Shown here piece by piece: positions 44,106 through 52,699 of a DNA stretch of 64,000 bases (its first letter is position 1; each line of letters starts with the position of its first letter). A program made the position numbers and the translations under genes. Source of the DNA: Streptomyces sp. NBC_01669 (GTDB taxonomy: Bacteria; Actinomycetota; Actinomycetes; Streptomycetales; Streptomycetaceae). Under the pieces are notes generated by a model. It did not search any database, had not been told where the DNA came from, and saw only the letters and a list, made by a program, of their open reading frames with translations. The stretch covers positions 6,656,501 to 6,720,500 of the forward strand of contig NZ_JAPEQG010000001.1 of the NCBI RefSeq assembly GCF_026339735.1, given 5' to 3'.

Positions 44106-44840
44106 GTGACCGCACCTCTGACACCGCCCCACCAGCCCTCGTCCAATGGCCCCTGGCAGACGCCGCCGAGGGGCGGTGGCTCCGGTCCGGGGACCTTCCT
44201 GGAGTCTCAGGAGGAGCGCGATCCGCGGGCGGATCTGCGGCGGGCGGCCGTCGTCGCCGTCCTGCTGACGGTGGCCGGCGTCGGGCTCGGACTGCTGTGG
44301 CTGTGGCTGTCGCCTCGGGTCCCGCTGATCTCCGACGGCCAGGCGGTCTTCCTCAAGGACAGCGAGGGCGAGGAGGCGATCGGGAGCGACGGGACGTTCG
44401 TGCTGCTCGCGCTCGCATTCGGGGCGGTGTCCGCGGCGCTGACCTTCTGGTTCCACCGACGTGGCGGGATCGCGCTGGTCGTGGGGCTCGCCCTGGGCGG
44501 GCTGCTCGGGTCGCTGGTGGCCTGGGGGGTGGGCGTCTGGCTCGGACCGGAACGTGATGTGGTCGCCCATGCGCGTGAGGTCGGCAAGGGCGTGGTGTTC
44601 GACGCACCGCTCGACCTCCATGCGAAGGGTGCGTTGCTGGCCTGGTCGCTGGCGGCGATGGTCGTTCATCTGGCGCTGACCGCGGCGTTCGGGCCGCGGG
44701 ATCCGGAGCCGGACTGGGGAGTCTGGGGTGTGCCGGGGGGCGGGCAGGGGGGTGCGGGCTCGGCGGGGCCGTCACCTTCGCCTTCGTCTCCGTCCTCGCC
44801 TTCGCCTTCGTCCTCTCCGTCGCCTCCGACGGAGTCGTAG
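44106..44840 (+). CDS. DUF2567-like membrane protein
   Basis: The 244-residue product has a Pro/Gly-rich N-terminus of about 45 residues and four hydrophobic segments (about 47-70, 97-117, 121-145, 175-195). The block SDGQAVFLKDSEGEEAIGSDGTFVLLALAFG lies between the first two. The C-terminal tail is almost pure Ser-Pro repeats. It resembles the actinobacterial DUF2567 group, of unknown function. The GTG at 44106 lies 6 bases after CACGAT, a leaderless-type arrangement. Confidence 0.75.
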   Translation: MTAPLTPPHQPSSNGPWQTPPRGGGSGPGTFLESQEERDPRADLRRAAVVAVLLTVAGVGLGLLWLWLSPRVPLISDGQAVFLKDSEGEEAIGSDGTFVLLALAFGAVSAALTFWFHRRGGIALVVGLALGGLLGSLVAWGVGVWLGPERDVVAHAREVGKGVVFDAPLDLHAKGALLAWSLAAMVVHLALTAAFGPRDPEPDWGVWGVPGGGQGGAGSAGPSPSPSSPSSPSPSSSPSPPTES

Positions 44841-44916
44841 CGGGGCGGGGCGGGTGGGACTACGGGGGTAGGGCCGCTGCGCGGGTCCTCACCCCACCCC
44901 GCCCCTTCCCGCAGCC

Positions 44917-44958
44917 GGGGCTCTGCCCCGGACCCCGGTCCTCAATCGCCGGACGGGC
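44917..44958. repeat. Dispersed Streptomyces-type intergenic element, second copy
   Basis: GGGGCTCTGCCCC starts an element matching 18989-19027 over most of its length (GGGGCTC-Y-GCCCC, then GACCCCG, CCTC, GCCG). The first bases form a small CCGGGGC/GCCCCGG hairpin (44915-44931). Like the other copy it lies between convergent genes. Confidence 0.55.
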
Positions 44959-45130
44959 TGGAAGTGCCCCCGGGAGGGCTGGGGGTGCCCCCGGGGGCTG
45001 AGGGCCCACCGGGGCTGGACGTGACCCGGGCTGGGTGTGCCCTGGAGCTCGATGTGACCCCGCGGCTGGAAGTGACCTGGGCTGGAAGCGACCCGGGGCT
45101 GCGAATGCCCCCTGGGTGAGTGCCCCCGGG
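44955..45130. repeat. Degenerate tandem repeat, 16-20 bp unit, about nine copies
   Basis: Successive units follow the pattern GGCTGGAaGTGaCCCg with frequent substitutions. Examples start near 44955, 44976, 45012, 45029, 45063 and 45079. No open frame of interest covers it. With the dispersed element it fills most of the 300-base gap 44841-45140 between two convergent genes. Confidence 0.55.
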
Positions 45131-45140
45131 GCCGCTTGCG

Positions 45141-45650
45141 CTACGCCCGGCCGATGGCCGCGAACACTGCCCCCGTCAGCGAAGCCAGCTCCTTCGGGGC
45201 CAGTTCCACCTCCAGGCCGCGGCGGCCCGCCGATACGCAGATCGTCTCGTGGGACTGCGCCGACTCGTCCAGTACCGTCGGCAGCCGCTTCCGCTGGCCC
45301 AGGGGGGAGATGCCGCCCCGGACATAACCCGTCGTGCGTTCCGCCGCCGCCGGGTCCGCCATCGCCGCCCGCTTGCCGCCGACCGCCGCTGCCAGGGCCT
45401 TCAGGTCCAGGGAGCCGGCCACTGGGACGACCGCCACGGTCAGGGTGCCGTCCACGTCGGCCACCAGGGTCTTGAAGACCCGGTCGGGGGAGACGCCCAG
45501 CGCTTCCGCCGCCTCCTCACCGTACGAGGGGGAGGCCGGGTCGTGCTCGTACGCGTGGGTCGTGAAAGGGGTGCCCGCCGCGGTCAGGGCGACCGTCGCC
45601 GGAGTGCCGCCGGAGCCGGGCTGCTGGTGCTTCTTCGGCTTCTTTGCCAC
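45141..45650 (-). CDS. ybaK: YbaK/EbsC-type aminoacyl-tRNA deacylase
   Basis: Trans-editing protein that hydrolyses mischarged tRNA, typically Cys-tRNA(Pro). The 169-residue product has the YbaK pattern: Lys in DRVFKTLVAD, VVPVAGSLDLKALAAAVGGKRAAMAD, the GYVRGGISPLGQRKRLPTVLDESA motif and CVSAGRRGLEVELAP. GTG 45650 is preferred, with GAGGA about 9 bases upstream. ATG 45668 overlaps the stop of the upstream Lon-N gene (TGATG) and would add six residues. The two genes are thus tightly linked. Confidence 0.92.
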   Translation of the reverse strand: MAKKPKKHQQPGSGGTPATVALTAAGTPFTTHAYEHDPASPSYGEEAAEALGVSPDRVFKTLVADVDGTLTVAVVPVAGSLDLKALAAAVGGKRAAMADPAAAERTTGYVRGGISPLGQRKRLPTVLDESAQSHETICVSAGRRGLEVELAPKELASLTGAVFAAIGRA

Positions 45651-45667
45651 GGGGCAGGGTCCTCGCA

Positions 45668-46417
45668 TCAGTTGGGGTGGGTCGGCGCCCTGGTCAGGTC
45701 GACTGCGGGCAGGGACGGCAGGTGCCGGATGACGGCCGTCTCGGAGCGCAGGAGCGTCAGTTCCTCGCGCAGGCGCGTCGCCGTGTCCGGTGCCTGCAGC
45801 AGTCGCTGCTTCGACGGGATGTCGAGGACCGCGGCGGCGGCCACCAGGTACGAGACGACCGACGGTTCGTCCGGCAGTTCCGCGCCCGTCGTCAGGGAAC
45901 GCTCGCTCGCTCCGGCCAGTCGCTTCTGGTAGCTGCGGAACGCCCGCAGTACGCCCTCGGCAAGCGCGCCCGCCTCGTCGCCGGTGTCCTCTTCGAGCTC
46001 TTCGACCTCGGCCGTCAGGTAGGGGCCGCCCGCGTCGACCGAGAGCAGCTTGACCCGGGTGGTGCCGGTCGCCAGGACCTCGAAGCTGCCGTCCGCGCGT
46101 TCCCGGATCTTCGCCGCGTCCGCGACACAGCCGACCCGGTGGAACGTCTGGATCGGGTCGGGGCCGAAGCCGTCCGCGGGACCGCGCTCGGTGGCGGAGG
46201 GCACCGTGGTGGCGTCCGGCATTCCGGCGGCGGTGGGAGCTATCTCGCGGCCGTCGCGGATCGCGACGACCACGAAGCGGCGCGGTTCGTCCTCATCGGT
46301 CTTCAGCAGCTCGCGCATCAGGGCGCGATAGCGCTCCTCGAAGACGTTGAGCGGCAGCACGAGGCCGGGGAACAGCACCGCGTTCAGCGGGAAGAGGGGC
46401 AGACGAGCGGTGGTCAC
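45668..46417 (-). CDS. Lon N-terminal (substrate-binding) domain protein
   Basis: The 249-residue product contains only the Lon N-terminal (LAN/PUA-like) domain. RLPLFPLNAVLFPGLVLPLNVFEERYRALMREL is followed by the RVGCVADAAKIRERADGSFEVLATGTTRVKL core and a helical end. There is no AAA+ or protease domain. Function is unknown; such stand-alone proteins may bind unfolded proteins. The GTG at 46417 lies 8 bases after TACGCT on the minus strand (46431-46426), so the mRNA is likely leaderless. Confidence 0.88.
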   Translation of the reverse strand: MTTARLPLFPLNAVLFPGLVLPLNVFEERYRALMRELLKTDEDEPRRFVVVAIRDGREIAPTAAGMPDATTVPSATERGPADGFGPDPIQTFHRVGCVADAAKIRERADGSFEVLATGTTRVKLLSVDAGGPYLTAEVEELEEDTGDEAGALAEGVLRAFRSYQKRLAGASERSLTTGAELPDEPSVVSYLVAAAAVLDIPSKQRLLQAPDTATRLREELTLLRSETAVIRHLPSLPAVDLTRAPTHPN

Positions 46418-46422
46418 AACGG

Positions 46423-47448
46423 TCAAGCGTAATGGCCGCGCGACCCGCTGTGGTCGGCCCGGTACCGCAAAGGCATCCCGGATGCCACCTGGAGGCGTAC
46501 CCCGTCCCGCGCGTCCAGGAACTGGCCGAGCGGATCGTCGGAGACCAGCGACCACGGGAACGACGTCGCATGGGGCCCGATCAGCCGGAACTGTTCCAGC
46601 GCCTCGTCCCAGCGACCCCGGACGACCAGCACGTACGCCAGCAGGTTGCGGACCTCGGCCGGCCATGGATCGCCCGGCTCATACGAGGCGGACAGCGCGA
46701 TCGCCAGATCCGCGGCCCTGTCGATCCGCTCCTCCAGCACCGAAGTGGTCCGTGTCTCGGGGGCGGCGATCAGGAGCGCGAACGCGGCCCGTACCGGCAG
46801 CGCCTGCACCAGTGAGCTGGGCAGAGAGTCCTCCGCGGCCTGTTCGGCGAAGTCGAAGCACTCGCGGTGCGAGCCGTACCAGGCGGCGGAGAGGTACTGC
46901 AGCGCCGCGACATGGCAGCCGTAGTGGTGCGAGGAGCGCCGGACGGCCTGCTCCCACAGCGCCTCGAAGGCGGCGTGCGGGGCATGCGTGCCGCGGGCGT
47001 GGTCGAGTGCGAGCCGCCAGGGCACCGGGTCGCGCGGATCGCTCTCGGCCGCCGCGGTGATCAGTGGTGCCACGTCGCGCAGCTGCTCGGCGCGGGCCGG
47101 CGACTCCCAGGCCCGCCGGACCGCCAGCTCGGCCTTGACGAGCAGTGCGTCCGGGTCGTGCGGGGCGGCGGCGAGCCAGTCGGCCAGCCAGCTGTCGCGG
47201 TGGCGGGCGAAGGTGACGAGTCGGCCGAGGTAACGGTCGCGGTTCTCCCACTCGGCGGCGTCCCGGGTGGTGGCGAGGAGCTTGGCGGCCGGCTCGTACT
47301 CCCCGAGGGCGGCGGCGACGAGCGCGGGGGAGAGCCGCTCGTCGGGGGCGTCGAGCAGCACCGCATCGTCTGCGGGCAGTCCGGTGGACAGCTGCGGCGC
47401 GTGCCGGATCATGCGCGCGGTACGGAGCAGGGCGCGAGGGAATGACAT
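46423..47448 (-). CDS. Hypothetical helical-repeat protein
   Basis: The 341-residue product is alpha-helical throughout, with TPR-like stretches such as RRAWESPARAEQLRDVAPLITAAAESDPRDPVPWRLALDHARG and VLEERIDRAADLAIALSASYEPGDPWPAEVRNLLAYVLVVRGRWDEALEQF. A conserved-looking C-terminus reads ATSFPWSLVSDDPLGQFLDARDGVRLQVA. I know no function for it. ATG 47448 is used and ATG 47460 is possible; neither has a clear ribosome site. It precedes the Lon-N gene by 5 bases and probably shares its transcript. The gap 47449-47692 is AT-richer and holds no gene I can support. Confidence 0.75.
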   Translation of the reverse strand: MSFPRALLRTARMIRHAPQLSTGLPADDAVLLDAPDERLSPALVAAALGEYEPAAKLLATTRDAAEWENRDRYLGRLVTFARHRDSWLADWLAAAPHDPDALLVKAELAVRRAWESPARAEQLRDVAPLITAAAESDPRDPVPWRLALDHARGTHAPHAAFEALWEQAVRRSSHHYGCHVAALQYLSAAWYGSHRECFDFAEQAAEDSLPSSLVQALPVRAAFALLIAAPETRTTSVLEERIDRAADLAIALSASYEPGDPWPAEVRNLLAYVLVVRGRWDEALEQFRLIGPHATSFPWSLVSDDPLGQFLDARDGVRLQVASGMPLRYRADHSGSRGHYA

Positions 47449-47692
47449 GGTGCAGACCATTGAAAAGCGCTGGTCGAGGCGGCGCCAGAGGGGCGCTGTG
47501 AAGCTTTGGTGCCGAGTGCATGGGTTGCCCCGATGAGGGTCAATAAAGAGTAAAGGATGCGGCGGAATCTGGCTTGATTATTTTGCTTCGGTGGTCGGTA
47601 CCCGTGCTGGTCGGTCGAGGGAGACCGGTCGTCGTCGTGTCCGCCGGGCCTTTGCCTGCGGGCAGCGGGCGGCCCGTCCCGGCCGGGCCCGG

Positions 47693-49294
47693 TCAGCCGC
47701 GGCGCAGCAGCCGGGACGCGCCCGCCGCCACCGTCGTGGCCAATATCCACCCCAGCAGCACCAGCGCGGCCGCGGCCCACTGCCAGCCGCCCTCCATCCG
47801 CCAGTACCCGTCCTGTCCGAGGTTGATGACGGGCACCAGCAGATCCAGCGCGTACAGCGCCGCGTTCCACTCCGGGTGCTCGTCCTGCTTGATCGCCGCC
47901 GGTTCGTACTGCGAGAAGGCCACCGCCCCGGCCGCCCACAGCACCGCCATCCACACCGCCGCCCGCCCGGGCCGGTAGCCGTACGCCACCGTCCAGTCCT
48001 GCAGGATCCCCCACAGCTTCGCGGCGGGCGGCAGTGTCTCGCGCCGGCGCCGCTGTTTGGCGAGCAGCACCTCGCGGGCGTCCGCGTCCTCCCCGCAGCT
48101 GCGCAGCACCGTCGCCAGCCGTTCGTACGGCTCGGGTACGTACTCGGGGGTCGCCGCCGCCAGCCACTCCAGGCGGCGGGAGAGCGGGAAGTGCCCGTAC
48201 GGGACGAGGTTCTCGTAGACGAAACCGCCCATCGCGAGACCGCCGGGCCCAGGCCAGCTGGTCGACACGTCGATCAGCGTGACGACCTTCGCGCCGTTGA
48301 GCACGACCCGGCCCTCCTCCGGGCGCTCCGCGTTGAACCGCAGCTCCGGGGCGACGATCCGGCGCAGCGACAGCTCCTCGCGGGGCGCCAGCACGAACCT
48401 GGCCTTGTGCAGGTCGACCGCGTCACCGAACCGCCCGTCGTCCAGCCGCACCCCGCCGCGGCACTCGAAGACCTGCGCCCGGGTGCCGTGTGCCGGGGCG
48501 TGGGCCATGACGATGCCGTACGGGGGAGTGGTGCCCAGGTTCCCCGTGTCGACGCTGACCCATGCCTCGGTCATGTACAAGGTCCGCTCCACCGTCAGCT
48601 GCGGGGCGTTCAGTGCGCGCCGGCCAGGCCCCGCCCGCAGCCGGCTGCCGCGCAGACTCAGCGAACCGCCGACCTTCGCGCCGCGCAGACTCAGCTCGCC
48701 ACGCGTCTCGACCATCTCCGCCTGCAGGTCCTGCGCGACCGTCAGACCGTCCCCGGCGAGCGCGCGGCCCTGCCGGTCGGCCCCGAGCTCGATCTGGTTC
48801 AGCAGCAGATCGGTGCCGATATGGGCGTCGGTGAGCCGGATCCCGCGCTCGATCCGGCAGCGCGGCAGATGCAGATCGCCCTCGGTGCGCAGCCGTGCCG
48901 CCTCCAGCCGCGGCACCGCGCAGCCGACCATCCGCAACGTCGTGACGTGACACTCCGGCAGGACCACCTCCTCCTCGAAGCGGCAGCCCGTCAGTTCCAC
49001 GTACGGAGCGACACGCCCGCCCGCGAGATCGAGCGTCCCGGTGATCCGTACCCCCCGGAGCTTCAGCGCGGCGACCCGTCCGGGCCGGGCGGGCGGCCCG
49101 CTCAGCAGCAGCCGGGCGACGACACGGGCGTCCACACTGCGCTCGGCTCCCCAGACCGTCGGCGCGAACGGGTCGTCCCGCATCGGGTCGCGGGCGCGCA
49201 GATCGTAGGTGCTGCCGTTCCGGAACGCCTGCCACATGCCCAGTTCCGCCGTGCTGAGGCTGCCCGGGATCTCGCTGCCCTGCGGTTCGGTCAC
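47693..49294 (-). CDS. Membrane protein with N-terminal beta-helix-like repeats
   Basis: The 533-residue product has two parts. Residues of about 75-360 are successive short segments of the pattern L-x-L-x-G-x-x-I-x-G, such as VAALKLRGVRITGTLDLAGGRVAPYVELTG and GELSLRGAKVGGSLSLRGSRL. This suggests a right-handed beta-helix or pentapeptide-like solenoid. The last 130 residues carry two or three transmembrane helices (VWMAVLWAAGAVAFSQY; WAAAALVLLGWILATTVAAG) after a basic segment. It may be a membrane-anchored scaffold, but no family function can be stated. The GTG start has GGAAGGGG upstream. It is divergent from hisD. Confidence 0.78.
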   Translation of the reverse strand: MTEPQGSEIPGSLSTAELGMWQAFRNGSTYDLRARDPMRDDPFAPTVWGAERSVDARVVARLLLSGPPARPGRVAALKLRGVRITGTLDLAGGRVAPYVELTGCRFEEEVVLPECHVTTLRMVGCAVPRLEAARLRTEGDLHLPRCRIERGIRLTDAHIGTDLLLNQIELGADRQGRALAGDGLTVAQDLQAEMVETRGELSLRGAKVGGSLSLRGSRLRAGPGRRALNAPQLTVERTLYMTEAWVSVDTGNLGTTPPYGIVMAHAPAHGTRAQVFECRGGVRLDDGRFGDAVDLHKARFVLAPREELSLRRIVAPELRFNAERPEEGRVVLNGAKVVTLIDVSTSWPGPGGLAMGGFVYENLVPYGHFPLSRRLEWLAAATPEYVPEPYERLATVLRSCGEDADAREVLLAKQRRRRETLPPAAKLWGILQDWTVAYGYRPGRAAVWMAVLWAAGAVAFSQYEPAAIKQDEHPEWNAALYALDLLVPVINLGQDGYWRMEGGWQWAAAALVLLGWILATTVAAGASRLLRRG

Positions 49295-49407
49295 CGGGGC
49301 CCCTTCCGCTTGCAGCTGTTATTCCCTCTGTGTTCCCTCTGGGTGACGGCGTGAACGCCGACGGTCAGTAGTGGCCGGGAGTAGTCGGCCGTGACGGCCG
49401 GGTCATG

Positions 49408-49464
49408 TATCAGCCAGTGATACGGGCGAACTGCCGCCGGAGGCGGTCTGAGAGAATTGGGGTG
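49408..49464 (+). promoter_or_regulatory. hisD promoter region with GTATCA-N5-TGATAC palindrome
   Basis: A 17-base palindrome (GTATCA 49408-49413, TGATAC 49419-49424) lies just upstream of the expected -35 position. A GAGAAT -10-like box (49452-49457) sits 6 bases before the hisD GTG, so the his mRNA may be leaderless. The palindrome is a candidate operator for the operon. The regulator is unknown. Confidence 0.4.
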
Positions 49465-50813
49465 TGATTTCTCGAATCGATCTGCGCGGCGATGCCCTCC
49501 CCGAGGGCGGCGACCTGCGCGACCTGCTGCCCCGAGCCGAGTTCGACGTGGAAGCCGCACTGGAGACGGTGCGCCCCATCTGCGAGGACGTACGCCATCG
49601 TGGCTCAGCGGCAGTGATCGAGTGGGGGGAGAAATTCGACGGCGTACGGCTCGACTCGATCCGGGTCCCGGCCGCGGCCCTCTCCGAGGCGCTGGACCGG
49701 CTCGACCCCGCCGTACGGGCCGCCCTGGAGGAGTCGATCCGCCGCGCCCGTCTCGTCCATCACGAGCAGCGCCGCACGACCCACACCACGCAGGTCGTCC
49801 CCGGCGGCACCGTGACCGAGAAGTGGGTGCCCGTCGAGCGCGTCGGTCTGTATGTGCCGGGCGGGCGCTCCGTCTACCCGTCGTCCGTGGTCATGAACGT
49901 CGTCCCGGCGCAGGAGGCGGGTGTCGAGGGCATCGCCGTCGCCTCCCCGCCGCAGAAGGCGTTCGGCGGTCTGCCGCACCCCACCATCCTCGCCGCCTGC
50001 GCCCTCCTCGGCGTCGACGAGGTGTACGCCGCCGGTGGCGCCCAGGCCGTCGCGATGTTTGCGTACGGAACGGCCGAATGCCTCCCGGTGAACCTCGTCA
50101 CCGGTCCCGGCAACATCTACGTCGCCGCCGCCAAGCGCCTCCTCAAGGGCCGCATCGGCATCGACGCCGAGGCCGGGCCCACCGAGATCGCGATCCTCGC
50201 CGACTCCACCGCCGACCCGGTGCACGTCGCCGCCGATCTGATCAGCCAGGCCGAGCACGACCCGATGGCCGCCGCCGTCCTCGTCACCGACTCCGAGGAA
50301 CTGGCCGCCGCCACCGAGGCCGAGCTCAAGCCGCAGATCGCCGCCACCAAGCACATCACCGACCGGATCGAGCCGGCGCTGGCCGGCCGTCAGTCCGCGA
50401 TCGTCCTGGTCAACGATCTGGAGGACGGCCTCAAGGTCGTCGACGCGTACGCCGCCGAGCACCTGGAGATCCAGACCGCCGACGCCGCCGCAGTCGCGGA
50501 CCGGGTCCGCAACGCCGGAGCGATCTTCGTCGGCCCGTGGGCCCCGGTCTCGCTCGGCGACTACTGCGCCGGCTCCAACCACGTTCTGCCCACCGGTGGC
50601 TGCGCCTGCCACTCCTCGGGCCTGTCCGTGCAGTCCTTCCTGCGCGGTATCCACATCGTCGACTACACGCGCGATGCGCTCGCCGAGGTCACCCACCATG
50701 TCGTGACCCTCGCCGAGGCGGAGGACCTCCCCGCCCACGGCGCCGCTCTCAAGGCCCGTTTCGCCGAAGGTGAACTGGACGAGCACAGTGGCTGGAAGGT
50801 TCCGCAGCAGTGA
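49464..50813 (+). CDS. hisD: Histidinol dehydrogenase
   Basis: Zinc enzyme for the last two steps of histidine synthesis (histidinol to histidine with NAD+). The 449-residue product has VPGGRSVYPSSVVMN, TGPGNIYVAAAKRLLKGRIGIDAEAGPTE and the signature blocks around SQAEHDPMA. It also has the C-terminal GPWAPVSLGDYCAGSNHVLPTGG with catalytic and metal residues. It is the first gene of the his operon. The GTG lacks a ribosome site and is probably leaderless. Its stop overlaps hisC by GTGA. Confidence 0.97.
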   Translation: MISRIDLRGDALPEGGDLRDLLPRAEFDVEAALETVRPICEDVRHRGSAAVIEWGEKFDGVRLDSIRVPAAALSEALDRLDPAVRAALEESIRRARLVHHEQRRTTHTTQVVPGGTVTEKWVPVERVGLYVPGGRSVYPSSVVMNVVPAQEAGVEGIAVASPPQKAFGGLPHPTILAACALLGVDEVYAAGGAQAVAMFAYGTAECLPVNLVTGPGNIYVAAAKRLLKGRIGIDAEAGPTEIAILADSTADPVHVAADLISQAEHDPMAAAVLVTDSEELAAATEAELKPQIAATKHITDRIEPALAGRQSAIVLVNDLEDGLKVVDAYAAEHLEIQTADAAAVADRVRNAGAIFVGPWAPVSLGDYCAGSNHVLPTGGCACHSSGLSVQSFLRGIHIVDYTRDALAEVTHHVVTLAEAEDLPAHGAALKARFAEGELDEHSGWKVPQQ

Positions 50814-51931
50814 CGAACAGCAACACCACCCGTATCGACGACCTGCCGATCCGGGACGAGCTCCGTGGTCAGTCCCCGTACGGCGCGCCCCAGCTCGACG
50901 TGGCCGTGCGGCTGAACACCAACGAGAACCCGTACCCGCTCCCCGAGGCGCTCGTCGACCGTATCGCCGAGCGTGTCCGCGAGGCCGCTCGCGACCTCAA
51001 CCGCTACCCCGACCGGGACGCCGTCGAGCTCCGTACCGAACTGGCCCGCTACCTCACCCGCACCGCCGGGCACGCGGTCGGTCTCGCCAACGTCTGGGCG
51101 GCCAACGGCTCCAACGAGGTGCTGCAGCAGTTGCTGCAGACCTTCGGCGGCCCCGGACGCACCGCGATCGGCTTCGAGCCCTCGTACTCGATGCACGCTC
51201 TCATCGCGCGCGGCACCGGCACAGGCTGGATCTCCGGACCGCGCAAGGACGACTTCACGATCGATGTCGACGCGGCCTGCGAGGCCATCGCTGAGCAGCG
51301 CCCGGACGTCGTCTTCATCACCTCGCCCAACAACCCCACGGGCACCGCGGTCGACGCCGCCACCGTCGTCGCGCTGTACGACGCCGCCCAGGCCGCCAGG
51401 CCCTCGATGGTCGTCGTCGACGAGGCGTACGGCGAATTCAGCCACCACCCCTCGCTCCTCCCGCTGATCGAGGGCCGGCCGAACATGGTGCTCTCGCGCA
51501 CCATGTCGAAGGCGTTCGGCGCCGCCGGACTGCGCCTCGGCTATCTCGCCGCCGACCCGGCCGTCGTGGACGCCGTCCAGCTGGTGCGGCTGCCCTACCA
51601 CCTGTCCTCCGTCACCCAGGCCACGGCACTCGCCGCCCTGGAGCACACCGAGACGCTCCTCGGATACGTCGCGCAGCTCAAGAGCGAGCGCGACCGGATC
51701 GTCACCGAACTGCGCGCCCTCGGCTTCGACGTGACGGACTCGGACGCCAACTTCGTCCAGTTCGGCCGCTTCGCCGACAGCCACACCGCCTGGCAGCAGA
51801 TCCTCGACCGGGGCGTCCTGGTCCGGGACAACGGCGTACCGGGATGGCTGCGGGTCTCCGCAGGAACCCCGGCAGAGAACGACGCGTTCCTCGATGCGGT
51901 ACGCGAACTCAAGAAGGAGCACGACGGATGA
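50810..51931 (+). CDS. hisC: Histidinol-phosphate aminotransferase
   Basis: PLP aminotransferase making histidinol phosphate from imidazole-acetol phosphate. In the 373-residue fold type I enzyme, NTNENPYPLP, the FITSPNNPTGTAV block, VVDEAYGEF and the PLP-lysine region LSRTMSKAFGAAGLRLGY are all visible. The GTG overlaps the hisD stop and the ATGA at the end overlaps hisB, so translation is coupled on both sides. Confidence 0.97.
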   Translation: MTNSNTTRIDDLPIRDELRGQSPYGAPQLDVAVRLNTNENPYPLPEALVDRIAERVREAARDLNRYPDRDAVELRTELARYLTRTAGHAVGLANVWAANGSNEVLQQLLQTFGGPGRTAIGFEPSYSMHALIARGTGTGWISGPRKDDFTIDVDAACEAIAEQRPDVVFITSPNNPTGTAVDAATVVALYDAAQAARPSMVVVDEAYGEFSHHPSLLPLIEGRPNMVLSRTMSKAFGAAGLRLGYLAADPAVVDAVQLVRLPYHLSSVTQATALAALEHTETLLGYVAQLKSERDRIVTELRALGFDVTDSDANFVQFGRFADSHTAWQQILDRGVLVRDNGVPGWLRVSAGTPAENDAFLDAVRELKKEHDG

Positions 51932-52524
51932 GCCCCCGCGTAGGCCGCGTGGAACGCACCACCAAGGAAACGTCGGTGCTCGTCGAGGTCAACCTCGACG
52001 GCACCGGAAAGGTCGACGTGTCGACCGGGGTCGGCTTCTACGACCACATGCTCGACCAGCTCGGCCGCCACGGCCTCTTCGACCTCACGGTCAAGACCGA
52101 GGGCGACCTGCACATCGACACGCACCACACGATCGAGGACACCGCCCTGGCCCTCGGCGCCGCCTTCAAGCAGGCGCTCGGCGACAAGGTCGGCATCTAC
52201 CGCTTCGGCAACTGCACCGTCCCGCTGGACGAGTCGCTCGCCCAGGTCACCGTCGACCTCTCCGGCCGCCCCTACCTGGTGCACACCGAGCCGGAGAACA
52301 TCGCGCCGATGATCGGCTCGTACGACACCACGATGACCCGGCACATCCTGGAGTCCTTCGTCGCCCAGGCACAGATCGCCCTGCACGTCCACGTCCCGTA
52401 CGGCCGCAACGCCCACCACATCGTGGAGTGCCAGTTCAAGGCGCTCGCCCGCGCCCTGCGGTACGCCTGTGAGCACGACCCGCGCGCTGCCGGAATTCTT
52501 CCTTCCACGAAGGGCGCGCTGTGA
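51928..52524 (+). CDS. hisB: Imidazoleglycerol-phosphate dehydratase
   Basis: Manganese enzyme of histidine synthesis; monofunctional here, without the phosphatase domain of enterobacterial HisB. The 198-residue product shows both metal motifs (GFYDHMLDQLGRHG with DTHHTIEDTA, and NAHHIVECQFKALARAL). The ATG overlaps hisC. The stop overlaps the GTG of a small membrane-protein gene. Confidence 0.97.
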   Translation: MSPRVGRVERTTKETSVLVEVNLDGTGKVDVSTGVGFYDHMLDQLGRHGLFDLTVKTEGDLHIDTHHTIEDTALALGAAFKQALGDKVGIYRFGNCTVPLDESLAQVTVDLSGRPYLVHTEPENIAPMIGSYDTTMTRHILESFVAQAQIALHVHVPYGRNAHHIVECQFKALARALRYACEHDPRAAGILPSTKGAL

Positions 52525-52688
52525 CAGGCCTCAACACCGTTCTGATCGTCCTCGGCCTCTTCCTGGCCGGTGGCGTCTACTCCTTCTCGAAGCAGAAGAT
52601 GCCCAAGGGCGTCATCGTGCTGCTCGGGATCGCATCCGTGATGTGCCTGGTCGCAGGTGTCATGCGGATCCAGGGACTCTGGGACTGA
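52521..52688 (+). CDS. Small membrane protein within the his operon (55 aa)
   Basis: GTG 52521 overlaps the hisB stop (GTGA). The 55-codon frame encodes two transmembrane helices: VLIVLGLFLAGGVYSF (about 7-22) and VIVLLGIASVMCLVAGVMRI (about 31-50). They are joined by a short basic loop (SKQKMPKG). The overlap, the lack of rare codons and the exact fit between hisB and hisH support a real gene. No function is known. It could be a structural membrane peptide unrelated to histidine synthesis that uses the operon's expression. Confidence 0.78.
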   Translation: MTGLNTVLIVLGLFLAGGVYSFSKQKMPKGVIVLLGIASVMCLVAGVMRIQGLWD

Positions 52689-52699
52689 GGGAGCGACCC

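Noticed and set aside
44955..45130. CRISPR array
   Set aside because: The repeats are short, diverged and contiguous without unique spacers, and no cas genes are nearby.
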